Notes: generated by a model not told the origin, from the sequence alone. Shown: positions 1 through 6,197, numbered from the stretch's first letter. The stretch: DNA of 7,494 bases from CBFGTA01 sp965651595 (GCA_965651595.1 CBFGTA010000106.1:1-7494), one strand, 5' to 3'. Translations and numbers: made by a program.

Positions 1-71
1 AGGTGCGCGGCATCAACCGCGTCGTCTACGACGTGACCAGCAAGCCCCCCGGCACCATCGAGTGGGAGTAG
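1..71 (+). CDS. guaA: GMP synthase (glutamine-hydrolysing), C-terminal end only
   Basis: Reading from base 3, the last 22 codons end in INRVVYDVTSKPPGTIEWE and a TAG stop at 69-71. This is the strongly conserved GuaA C-terminus (INRVVYD-[IV]-[ST]-x-KPP-x-TIEWE), part of the dimerisation domain that completes the ATP-pyrophosphatase active site. GuaA is cytosolic and converts XMP to GMP with glutamine and ATP as the last step of de novo guanine nucleotide synthesis. The rest of the gene lies before the window. It converges with the - strand lyase gene, with only 40 bp between the stops and no clear T-tailed hairpin there. It is a housekeeping gene and probably unrelated to the locus that follows. 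The identification is firm despite the short fragment because this tail is nearly invariant. Confidence 0.93.
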   Translation, partial: VRGINRVVYDVTSKPPGTIEWE

Positions 72-111
72 GGAGACCCGCGGCCCCGCCAACTCTGCAA
101 CTGCGCAGGCG

Positions 112-2088
112 TCAGTCGTCCACCTTGGTGAGAACGACATCCTTGAAGTAGACGACCGACGTGATCTCCTTGAAGCCGTCGCGACGGATGCCGAAGATTG
201 GCCTGGCTTCGCCCTCGGGCAGCGTGACGCCCCTGTAGTCCAGGACTTTCAGGCCGTTCATTGTAAGGGACATGCGGCCGTCGCTGCCGCTTGACCACAG
301 GACGTCGAGTACGAACTCGTCCCATACGTCGAAAACTCCCGTGGTGAACTTGAGGAAGGCCGGCTGGTTGTTCCCGCGCTGGAATTCGAGGCCGTTGCCC
401 GAGATCATCAGGCGGTCGTCGTAGACGGGCTGCCCCACTTCGAAGAGCACTACCGTCCCCGGCGAGTAGCCCCACCGTGGCCCTTCGATCAGGACCTTCC
501 AGGCGAGCGTATAGTGCTCGCCGTCCCGCATCGCCGTCCCGGACACACCCAGCACGCTTTCCTGCCCTCTGGCGCAATCGTCCCAACCGCCCCCGCGCTC
601 GGCGCCGCAGTCGCCCGGACGTAGCTCAAAGCGCAGCGTCGGGTCGCTGCCGCCGATGGGATCGGGCACAAGCGTCAGCCCGTACGCCTTGGCGTTGCTC
701 AGCCTGGCGCGGGCCGGATCGACGAACCCCTGGACGACCGACGACGGCAGCGCATCGCCCGGAGCGATCGCTCCAGGCGGCAGTCGGTCCACCTCGCCTT
801 CGGTAAAGAGAGGGGGAGAAGGGCTCATCACGGCAAATGGACCCTCCCCGTTGCGCAGGTCAGGATGAAGGTCCGAAATGGGCAGTGCCGCGTCGAAGTC
901 CGCTAGGGCCGCGACGTCGAACGTGTATCGCTTCTGGATGTCCGACAGGCGCTTGCTTCGCACGATGTCGTCGAACCAGACGGTCACTGGCGTTCGGTAC
1001 TGAACCGAAGCCGCCCTATCGTCTGGGCCCCCGCTCCCATCACCGGAACCGTAGGCATAGATCTGTGGGTGGTCCGCGATGAGGGGACGGCCGGCCTTGA
1101 CGATTGTCGGTCCCGTATAGGCCATCACCATCTTGCCGTTCTGCAGGACGCGGAAGAAGCCGGTCTCGTCGGTTGCCCAGTTCGCGTGGAAAACGAACTC
1201 GTGCCAGACATCGGTGCGGGAGTCGGTCAGCAGCACCTTGTTGTATGCGTCTTCCATGAAGCCGCCAGGGCACCGGACATCGATGTTCAGCCGTTTCAGT
1301 TCGGTGTTGAACTGCACGTTGAAGCACGCGCCGCTGTCAAACTGAAACCACTGAAAAAGGTTGATCTCGTTCTTCGCCCACGGATTCTCGAACGGCGACA
1401 GTTCCACGATGTTCGCGTCCAGCATCAGGCTGAGCCCGTAGAACATCTCTCCCACCCCGGTGGGGCCGAAGTTGATGTCGACACGCTCGTTGCGATGCTG
1501 GCAATCGTTCCATTCGCCCTCGCCTCGGTGGCTTGACCAGCCGCAGTCGCCAGGCAGCAGGTGCATCCGGATCGAACCGCTACCCGCCCGGACGCGGGTG
1601 GGATCGGTGTCGACGGTGACGCGACCCGGCCAGAACGACTTTTCGTACCCGTGGATCAGGCCATCGACGCCGCCGAAGTTCTCCTTCACCAGAGCATGGC
1701 CAAAGTTGAGACCACCGCGCCGGCCGATTGTCGCTTGGGGCGCGTTGGCCTCCGGCAGCGCGCGCGTCACGAGCACTGCGCGCCCCAAGGGCTCATCCAG
1801 GCGCGAGCACCACTCGTCCGCCGTCGCCTTGCTCAATTCCGGCAGCGCCAGTTCGGGGTAGTGGCTGGCAAACTCGTTTCCGAGTGCCGTCGTGTTCTTG
1901 CCGAGGATCCCGTCGACCGGCCCGACCGGATAGCCCGCCTGCGTAAGGTAGGTCTGGACGCACGAGACCGACTCCTGCGCAACAGTTGCCGTTGCCCCGC
2001 ACGCAATTCCGATGCCCACCAGCGCGCAGAGCAGCAAGTTCCTGCCCCCCTTCGTGAAGTCGAGCCAGAGCGTCGACACTGCGTCCAT
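112..2088 (-). CDS. Secreted protein: PG-binding-like domain plus two tandem heparin-lyase-I-like jelly-roll domains
   Basis: A 658-residue protein. The ATG at 2088 is supported by GAGGAG at 2100-2095, six bases upstream. Residues 14-37 form a signal peptide (hydrophobic NLLLCALVGIGIAC, likely cut near TVA|Q). Residues 39-95 form a peptidoglycan-binding-like fold (VQTYLTQAGYPVGPVDGILG) closed by a Cys in DEWC. Two homologous lyase-like domains follow, at about 135-380 and 453-655. Each has a PGDCG...W-x-D-C motif (179-196 and 491-505), a DVW-x-EFV...W strand (293-304 and 587-598) and a closing [WY]F-x-D-V/I strand (371-375, 647-651). These are features of the Polysacc_lyase family (PF14099, concanavalin-like jelly roll; heparin lyase I and glucuronan lyase relatives). 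The family cleaves or binds uronate polysaccharides. Catalysis is not proven and the domains could be carbohydrate-binding. It is the last gene of a three-gene unit, 33 bp after the PL5-like gene. Confidence 0.85.
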   Translation of the reverse strand: MDAVSTLWLDFTKGGRNLLLCALVGIGIACGATATVAQESVSCVQTYLTQAGYPVGPVDGILGKNTTALGNEFASHYPELALPELSKATADEWCSRLDEPLGRAVLVTRALPEANAPQATIGRRGGLNFGHALVKENFGGVDGLIHGYEKSFWPGRVTVDTDPTRVRAGSGSIRMHLLPGDCGWSSHRGEGEWNDCQHRNERVDINFGPTGVGEMFYGLSLMLDANIVELSPFENPWAKNEINLFQWFQFDSGACFNVQFNTELKRLNIDVRCPGGFMEDAYNKVLLTDSRTDVWHEFVFHANWATDETGFFRVLQNGKMVMAYTGPTIVKAGRPLIADHPQIYAYGSGDGSGGPDDRAASVQYRTPVTVWFDDIVRSKRLSDIQKRYTFDVAALADFDAALPISDLHPDLRNGEGPFAVMSPSPPLFTEGEVDRLPPGAIAPGDALPSSVVQGFVDPARARLSNAKAYGLTLVPDPIGGSDPTLRFELRPGDCGAERGGGWDDCARGQESVLGVSGTAMRDGEHYTLAWKVLIEGPRWGYSPGTVVLFEVGQPVYDDRLMISGNGLEFQRGNNQPAFLKFTTGVFDVWDEFVLDVLWSSGSDGRMSLTMNGLKVLDYRGVTLPEGEARPIFGIRRDGFKEITSVVYFKDVVLTKVDD

Positions 2089-2121
2089 TCACTTCTCCTC
2101 AATCTGATCAAACAGGCGGCT

Positions 2122-3927
2122 TCAGCGCCGTACGATCTCCACTATGATGCGGTCCCCATCCGTCCAGATACCAGTAGCCTGACCCTCATCGAGGTCACCG
2201 GTGAGTTCTGTGTGCGGCGACCGACCCTCCTGGAACAGGTCCATGCCGCCGGAAATCCGGATCGCGCCCTCACTGTCATACTCGACCTTCAGCGCCACCC
2301 GATTCGCGTCGGTCGGACCCTCTCGACCGCTCGTGAAGTTGGGTACCACGATACGTCCAGTCCCCCCTGACAACTCGAGCGTGTCCGCGCCGGCACCCGT
2401 CGGCGGGTCCTCGGGACGGTTCACGTTGACGAAGCTCCACAGCAGGGCGTACGTGCCGGCATATGGGTCCGCCGCGCCGACGGCCTCGAGGAGGCGCACG
2501 TCAATCCGCTCAAACGGCCCATACGCACAATAGCCATTCACCCAGTCGATCCCGCCGGAATGGCCCGGGTCCTCCTGCAGCAGGGTCAGAAACGAGACGC
2601 GCGCATCCCGCGACGAGCACGATTTGGGTGCGCCCGGCTCGTCCTGATCGCAACTTCGAGGATCGATTGTCAGCATGTGCATGCGCTCGGAGTTCGCGTG
2701 GTGGGGGAACCGCTGCATGTAGACAAAATAGGCCCAGTTCCAGAGCCTGTCGTAGCGCAAATCCTGGACGCGCCAGTTGGTCGTAATCGCCGCTGAGTTC
2801 TTGCGGGCGTACTTCAGGATGGCATCCCAGTTCTCGAATGCATCGAGACTGAAGGACACCGCCTTGTGCAGTTTCGTCACTTCAGGGGTGTCGTAGAGGT
2901 TAATCCCCGAAAGGAGCATGATCTCTGCCTGTTGCAGCAGCAGGGCGATCTCGAACGATGTATAGTGTAGAGCGCTGGAGCCGCGCTCGACTTCGGTCGG
3001 AAATGAGCCGTCCGCACTCATGCCCGCAAATGTCGCCTGCCACTGCTTCCGAACTCTTTCAGCGAACCGTTCTTCCCCCGTCAGCCGATAGGCAAGCGCA
3101 TTGACGTTCGCGGCGAGGGTGAGGTGGTTGTCCTGAAAATACCGGGTCGGCTCGTTGTAGAAGTCGACGATACGCGAAACCCAGCCCTCGATGGTCGCTT
3201 CGCGCTCGACGACGTGTCCCTGCTCCTTCGCCAGCAGGTAGCCACCAAGGAGCTTGACCATGGCGTGGTTGAACTCGAGGCGCGTCTCTGTGAACTGTGC
3301 CGAGCGCTCGCTCCGGGGTCCCGGCCCCGAATAGGCAAATCCGTCGCTCTCTGCGTAAGCCTCCAGCGCATGCACGATCGCATCGCAACCGTTCCCGACG
3401 CCGGCGAGGCACGCATGGCTGGCCCGAGAAGCAGATGCGCTCACGTCGCCAACGTCCTGGCTAGCACGAATTCCGCTACCCTCGGGCTGGGTGATATCCA
3501 CGAGGACCTTGATCGGTTGCCAGCTCTCGGCGCGGCAGATGCTGGCCAATTCGGGTGAAACGCCCCATAGCTTCACCCGCTCGAATGGATCGAGTGGCAG
3601 AAAGTGATCGATGCAGACCTTGTCCGTCGGGATTTCAGCAAGGCTGGCTTCACCCGTCTCCAGCGTAATGGCCAGTCCCGTATCCGCGTTGAACGCCCTG
3701 ATGGCGGTGCGCGTCGCATTCCCGACCTGTCCATCAAGTGGACCGGGTCGGCAGCCCCGAAACTCCAGAAAGGTCTGAAGGGCGAGGACGCTTTGCGACG
3801 CAGTTGCCGGACCGCCCATGCCTAGAAGTGCAAGGCACAATACTGACCCAAGGGTGCAATTCAGGAATGGAGGCACCCGGAAAGCCTTGGGTTGGAGTGG
3901 CAACACTGTTAGTTGCGGCGCCAACAT
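2122..3927 (-). CDS. Secreted PL5/alginate-lyase-like polysaccharide lyase with N-terminal PG-binding-like domain
   Basis: A 601-residue protein. The ATG at 3927 has GGAG at 3938-3935, seven bases upstream. A long signal peptide (hydrophobic 25-38, likely cut at ATA|S, residue 43) is followed by a PG-binding-like domain (45-105; LQTFLEFRGCRPGPLDGQVG, Cys59 and Cys105). An alpha-helical alginate-lyase domain (PF05426, PL5 type) spans roughly 120-460. DNH at 266-268, then TEVERGSSALHY at 311-322, place Asn267, His268, Arg315 and Tyr322. As I recall them, the Sphingomonas A1-III catalytic residues Asn191, His192, Arg239 and Tyr246 have the same spacings (1, 47 and 7). The family degrades mannuronate-rich alginate by beta-elimination in the periplasm. 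Here the substrate may be another uronate polymer. Residues 510-601 form an extra beta-rich tail of unknown function. The protein is much longer than classical AlgL (about 370 residues). It is the middle gene of the unit, 37 bp after the small Cys-rich gene. No alginate synthesis genes are in view. Confidence 0.85.
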   Translation of the reverse strand: MLAPQLTVLPLQPKAFRVPPFLNCTLGSVLCLALLGMGGPATASQSVLALQTFLEFRGCRPGPLDGQVGNATRTAIRAFNADTGLAITLETGEASLAEIPTDKVCIDHFLPLDPFERVKLWGVSPELASICRAESWQPIKVLVDITQPEGSGIRASQDVGDVSASASRASHACLAGVGNGCDAIVHALEAYAESDGFAYSGPGPRSERSAQFTETRLEFNHAMVKLLGGYLLAKEQGHVVEREATIEGWVSRIVDFYNEPTRYFQDNHLTLAANVNALAYRLTGEERFAERVRKQWQATFAGMSADGSFPTEVERGSSALHYTSFEIALLLQQAEIMLLSGINLYDTPEVTKLHKAVSFSLDAFENWDAILKYARKNSAAITTNWRVQDLRYDRLWNWAYFVYMQRFPHHANSERMHMLTIDPRSCDQDEPGAPKSCSSRDARVSFLTLLQEDPGHSGGIDWVNGYCAYGPFERIDVRLLEAVGAADPYAGTYALLWSFVNVNRPEDPPTGAGADTLELSGGTGRIVVPNFTSGREGPTDANRVALKVEYDSEGAIRISGGMDLFQEGRSPHTELTGDLDEGQATGIWTDGDRIIVEIVRR

Positions 3928-3964
3928 AGCATTTCTCCACGCCGGGTGCCTATCACCGTCACGC

Positions 3965-4309
3965 TCAGTCGCACCTGAAGCTGGTTCTGCTGAGCGAAAC
4001 CGGCGTCTCGTACGATGCGCACGAGAACCACTGGATGTCGCCGCCGATCGTATACATGTAGTAGCCGTTGACGCTGAGATGGTGCCGGCAACCGCCAGTG
4101 CATTGGCCTGTTCCGCTGTGCAGGATGACGACTATGTCGCGGTTGCAGCGGTTGTTGATCTGGAAGTTGCCGCTGTTCGTCCAGACCGCCGTTGTGCAAC
4201 TCATCGCTCCGTAGTCGGCCAGCGCTGGACCCGTAGCGATGCCGGTTGTCACCAGCCCGCCGATCGCCACCAGCAGCGCCGCGGCGGCGCCAAGAAGTCG
4301 CTTGTTCAT
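3965..4309 (-). CDS. Small secreted six-cysteine protein, function unknown
   Basis: A 114-residue protein. The ATG at 4309 is chosen over an upstream in-frame start at 4333 because AAGGGGG (4321-4315) sits five bases before it and a textbook signal peptide begins there: MNKR, a hydrophobic run at 5-27, then GPALA|DYG (cut after residue 31). The mature part is about 83 residues with six cysteines (38, 55, 70, 74, 97, 113), enough for three disulfides, and is rich in Gly, Asn and aromatic residues (NNRCNRDIVV, NGYYMYTIGGDIQWFSC). The spacing suggests a small disulfide-stabilised beta fold, but I do not recognise the family. It is the first gene of the unit with the two lyase-like genes, directly downstream of the repeated promoter element. 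It might be a binding partner, inhibitor or matrix component; this is a guess. Confidence 0.8.
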   Translation of the reverse strand: MNKRLLGAAAALLVAIGGLVTTGIATGPALADYGAMSCTTAVWTNSGNFQINNRCNRDIVVILHSGTGQCTGGCRHHLSVNGYYMYTIGGDIQWFSCASYETPVSLSRTSFRCD

Positions 4310-4313
4310 CTGA

Positions 4314-4328
4314 TCCCCCTTATCTGTC
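4314..4328 (-). promoter_or_regulatory. Conserved leader and ribosome binding site, copy 1
   Basis: The - strand reads GACAGATAAGGGGGA immediately before the ATG at 4309. The same 15-mer with one change precedes the VCBS start. The G-run is the Shine-Dalgarno sequence. Conservation of the flanking GACAGATA is more than ribosome binding requires and suggests shared ancestry or a shared post-transcriptional control site. Confidence 0.55.
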
Positions 4329-4370
4329 GGCACGTGGCCTCTCCCCGACCCGCGCAGACAAAGGCAAGGT

Positions 4371-4411
4371 TATCGCGCCCCTGCATCCTCGACATCACCC
4401 CACGGGGTGAG
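4371..4411 (-). repeat. 41-bp promoter repeat, copy 1
   Basis: This segment matches 6108-6148 at 39 of 41 positions, in the same orientation, 1737 bp apart. A 30-bp core (4374-4403) is identical. Both copies lie upstream of the first gene of a - strand unit (62 bp from the ATG here, 125 bp for copy 2). I found no third copy by eye. The element contains the inverted repeat annotated separately. Confidence 0.9.
4395..4410. promoter_or_regulatory. Perfect 7-2-7 inverted repeat, candidate operator for the neighbouring LuxR-type regulator
   Basis: TCACCCCACGGGGTGA consists of two perfect 7-bp arms around a 2-bp centre. NarL/FixJ-class HTH dimers are known to bind 7-2-7 inverted heptamers, and the only regulator in the window is of that class. 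A two-base loop is too short for a good terminator hairpin, so DNA binding is the better reading. Assignment to the neighbouring regulator is inference. Confidence 0.65.
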
Positions 4412-4460
4412 CGTTGCGTGGGCAGGGGTCAGGTGGCCTCGCCTCGGGCCTGGTCGCAGA

Positions 4461-5983
4461 TCAGCTGCAGGTGAAGCGTTGGAGGGTGCCCCGGTTGCTG
4501 ATCACGAGGAGGTCGGCGCACAACTTGCCCGGCATCCGCAGGAACGCTGCGGAAACGGCCTTGCCCTCCACCTTGCGTACCGTTTCCCTGGTGAATCGTC
4601 CGCCGCGGTTTCGGTACCAGGCGATCAGGGTGTCGTAGCGCGAGAAGTAGAAGTCCAGGTCGCCGTCGCCGTCGATGTCGGTGAAGCGCAGGTAGTGATG
4701 GTTGGCCGTCCTTTCACCCAGTTGCCGATCGATGACCTCGGCTGTGACGTCGACGAACGCGCCATCTGTGAAACGCCAGACCTGGATGAAGTGCCCATCG
4801 AAATGGGTGCGACCGCCCAGTCCCTGAGTGAATGCGTCGGCGACGCTGAACACCAACGGATCGGCGTCGCCTTCCTTCAGAGCCTCGACCGCAAAAAAAG
4901 CACTGTCCGTCCCGAAGTGTGGATCGGGCAGGTCGATGGGCCGATTGTGCGTGAAGCTCCCGCCCTCGTTGAGCATGACGTATGCCTCGGTCTCGCCGGG
5001 GAAGGTAAGTGTATTGTCGTCGTTCCACTTTGCCACTTCATGCGCCATCAGGAAGTCGCAGCGACCGTCGCCATCAAGGTCGGCGAACTGCACGTAGTTC
5101 CGCGCACCGGGTCTTGGGAACTCGGGCGCGAACCATCTCCTCGCGTCTGCTTCCCGCCACTCCCCGTCAATGCGCTGCAGGATGAGGACCGCGGACTTGG
5201 GATCCTCGTCCGCGACGTGGCCGTAGTTGTTGAAGAACACCTCAAGCGTGCCATCGCCATCGAAGTCGCAACTGGCAACGCTCGCGGTCAGAACCGGCCG
5301 GTCACCCGTGTAGACGGATTGTGCCGTCACCCTTGCGCCCTCCACTGTGACCGCATAGATCGACGCCACCTCCCCGACGAGGTTTCTGGGCCCCTCGCCA
5401 TTGCGTCCCAGGATCGCGAACACGGCTCCGTCGACCGGATCGTGCAGTATTTCCCCCGCCCAGGTCCGCATAGTGAGCCCGCCCTCGCCCAGATCGGTGG
5501 CGTCGAAACCCCCCGATACTGGATTGTTGCGCACAACGAAGCTGCGAACAGGCCTGGGGTTGGCGGACCATTCGGTCTCGGCCGACAGAAGGAAGTCCTC
5601 CGCACCGTCGCCATCGATATCGCCCACATCGAGGATATAGGAGCCGTCGTCCTGCTGGCGCGCGCCGAAATCCACCTTGGACTTCGCTCCGGGCTTGAAC
5701 GAGACTTCTGGATCGGCAGGCAGAGGGCACTTCGCGTCGCTCGCTTCAATGGCCGCCACCGTTGCGTCGTCGAAGGGCGTTCGATCTGCAGGCCGCCGGC
5801 GAGCTTGAAGCGCTCGAGTGCCTGGGCGCTGCGTTTGCCCCACACGCCATCGGCGGCACCGGGCTGACATCCGCGGGCGCCGAGCAGTTGCTGAACCCTG
5901 AGGTCGAATTCGGCCGCGATCGCGCCGGAGGAAGCCGCCCCTACGCACGCCAAGAGTACACCTGCTACCGGCACTGAACGCAT
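4461..5983 (-). CDS. Secreted FG-GAP/VCBS-repeat protein with PG-binding-like domain, disrupted by a one-base frameshift
   Basis: The ATG at 5983 has GGGGG at 5994-5990. The first frame gives a signal peptide (MRSVPVAGVLLACVG..., cut near AIAA|EF) and a PG-binding-like domain (VQQLLGARGCQPGAADGVWG). Sense then continues in another frame, from PFDDATVAAIEASDAKCP to the TGA at 4461. Restoring one base near 5775-5777 yields a seamless 507-residue protein. Residues 110-507 form an integrin-like FG-GAP/VCBS beta-propeller with four calcium loops: DIDGDG (122-127), DFDGDG (240-245), DLDGDG (302-307) and DIDGDG (436-441). Such propellers bind ligands or act as surface scaffolds. No enzyme motif is visible. 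No other stop or shift occurs in the roughly 1.3 kb downstream. As it stands the product would be truncated. It may be a recent pseudogene, a sequencing error or, less likely, recoding. It is divergent from the LuxR-type gene. Confidence 0.82.
5775..5777 (-). other. Probable one-base deletion (frameshift) in the VCBS gene
   Basis: On the - strand the sequence is GAACGCCCTTCGAC. With four C's instead of three it reads GAA CGC CCC TTC GAC (ERPFD), joining the PG-binding-like domain to the rest of the protein. Past this point the starting frame becomes Arg/Ser-rich nonsense. Upstream, the second frame is Arg-rich nonsense. The exact base could lie a few codons either side. No X-XXY-YYZ slippery heptamer is visible. 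Confidence 0.75.
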
Positions 5984-5988
5984 AATTG

Positions 5989-6003
5989 TCCCCCATATCT
6001 GTC
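5989..6003 (-). promoter_or_regulatory. Conserved leader and ribosome binding site, copy 2
   Basis: The - strand reads GACAGATATGGGGGA, 14 of 15 identical to the leader of the small Cys-rich gene. It ends six bases before the ATG at 5983 and fixes that start over the GTG and ATG codons of the other frames nearby. Confidence 0.55.
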
Positions 6004-6107
6004 TTAGTTGTTGCGCGGGATCGGTTACTTCAGACTGCGGCAATGCCGGCGTCTGTACGCAGCAGATTTCCCGTCAGCGGAGTGGCTTGTTCGATAGAGT
6101 CTTTCCA

Positions 6108-6148
6108 TACCGCGCCCCTGCATCCTCGACATCACCCCACAGGGTGAG
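6108..6148 (-). repeat. 41-bp promoter repeat, copy 2
   Basis: Partner of 4371-4411, with two mismatches in 41 positions. It faces the VCBS gene in the same orientation as copy 1 faces its gene. Its distal end nearly abuts the LuxR-type gene, placing a shared element next to its most likely regulator. Confidence 0.9.
6132..6147. promoter_or_regulatory. Near-perfect 7-2-7 inverted repeat, second candidate operator
   Basis: TCACCCCACAGGGTGA has 6 of 7 paired positions in its arms; the single change (G to A) lies next to the centre. The outer bases of both half-sites are unchanged from copy 1. The weaker symmetry may mean lower affinity than copy 1, which is testable. Confidence 0.6.
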
Positions 6149-6183
6149 GTAGCGTTTGCGCCGGCACGCAGACACTGCCTGCT

Positions 6184-6189
6184 GGAGAG
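6184..6189 (+). promoter_or_regulatory. Ribosome binding site deciding the regulator start
   Basis: GGAGAG lies eight bases before TTG 6198, which begins LDSERLSSLIYEAAL, a natural N-terminus for this regulator type. An ATG at 6193 is also well placed but out of frame. A second GAGG (6146-6149) precedes the alternative TTG at 6156. Confidence 0.45.
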
Positions 6190-6197
6190 CGCATGGA

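Larger units (their letters stand above)
4310..4460. promoter_or_regulatory. Intergenic promoter region of the Cys-rich protein / PL5 / double-lyase unit
   Basis: This 151-bp gap between the VCBS stop and the small Cys-rich gene holds the first copy of the repeated promoter element. On the - strand, GATAAC (4374-4369) is a plausible -10. Its centre is about 31 bp downstream of the centre of the 7-2-7 palindrome. That would place the palindrome near -41, overlapping a poor -35 (TGATGT, 4397-4392), as expected for a class II activator site. The transcription start is not visible from sequence. I see no convincing terminator after the VCBS gene, so read-through from upstream is possible. Confidence 0.6.
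5984..6197. promoter_or_regulatory. Divergent promoter region between the VCBS gene and the LuxR-type regulator
   Basis: This 214-bp region separates two divergent genes. It holds promoter repeat copy 2 with its imperfect 7-2-7 palindrome, the conserved leader before the VCBS start, and the ribosome binding site of the regulator. At the position of the copy 1 -10, the - strand reads GGTATG. The palindrome lies 50 bp before the preferred regulator start (or 8 bp before the alternative TTG at 6156), so a dimer bound there could also repress or activate the regulator's own gene. No tRNA or other RNA gene is seen. Confidence 0.6.

Noticed and set aside
72..111. Possible bidirectional terminator between guaA and the convergent lyase gene
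   Set aside because: Only 4-bp arms (CTGC/GCAG) and no T-tract on either strand.
1451..1464. Inverted repeat CCCACC-CC-GGTGGG that resembles the operator
   Set aside because: It is inside a coding region, its arms differ from TCACCCC, and the flanking 41-bp element is absent.
1561..2370. + strand open frame spanning the gap between the two lyase-like genes
   Set aside because: It is Arg-rich, without motifs, and antisense to two well-supported secreted proteins.
2122..3927. Lipoprotein signal in the PL5-like protein (SVLC, residues 28-31)
   Set aside because: The residue before Cys is Leu rather than Gly/Ala/Ser, and the hydrophobic core continues past the Cys.
4395..4410. Palindrome as a transcription terminator for the VCBS gene
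   Set aside because: The loop is only 2 bases with no T-run, and the same element sits upstream of the VCBS gene, where a terminator makes no sense.
4407..5867. Long + strand open frame (486 codons) antisense to the VCBS gene
   Set aside because: It mirrors the codon pattern of the - strand gene in high-GC DNA and has no domain. The - strand has four DxDGDG loops.
6025..6108. 27-codon - strand open frame in the divergent promoter region (possible leader peptide)
   Set aside because: It is Arg/Ser-rich, its ATG coincides with the presumed -10, and copy 1 of the promoter has no equivalent.
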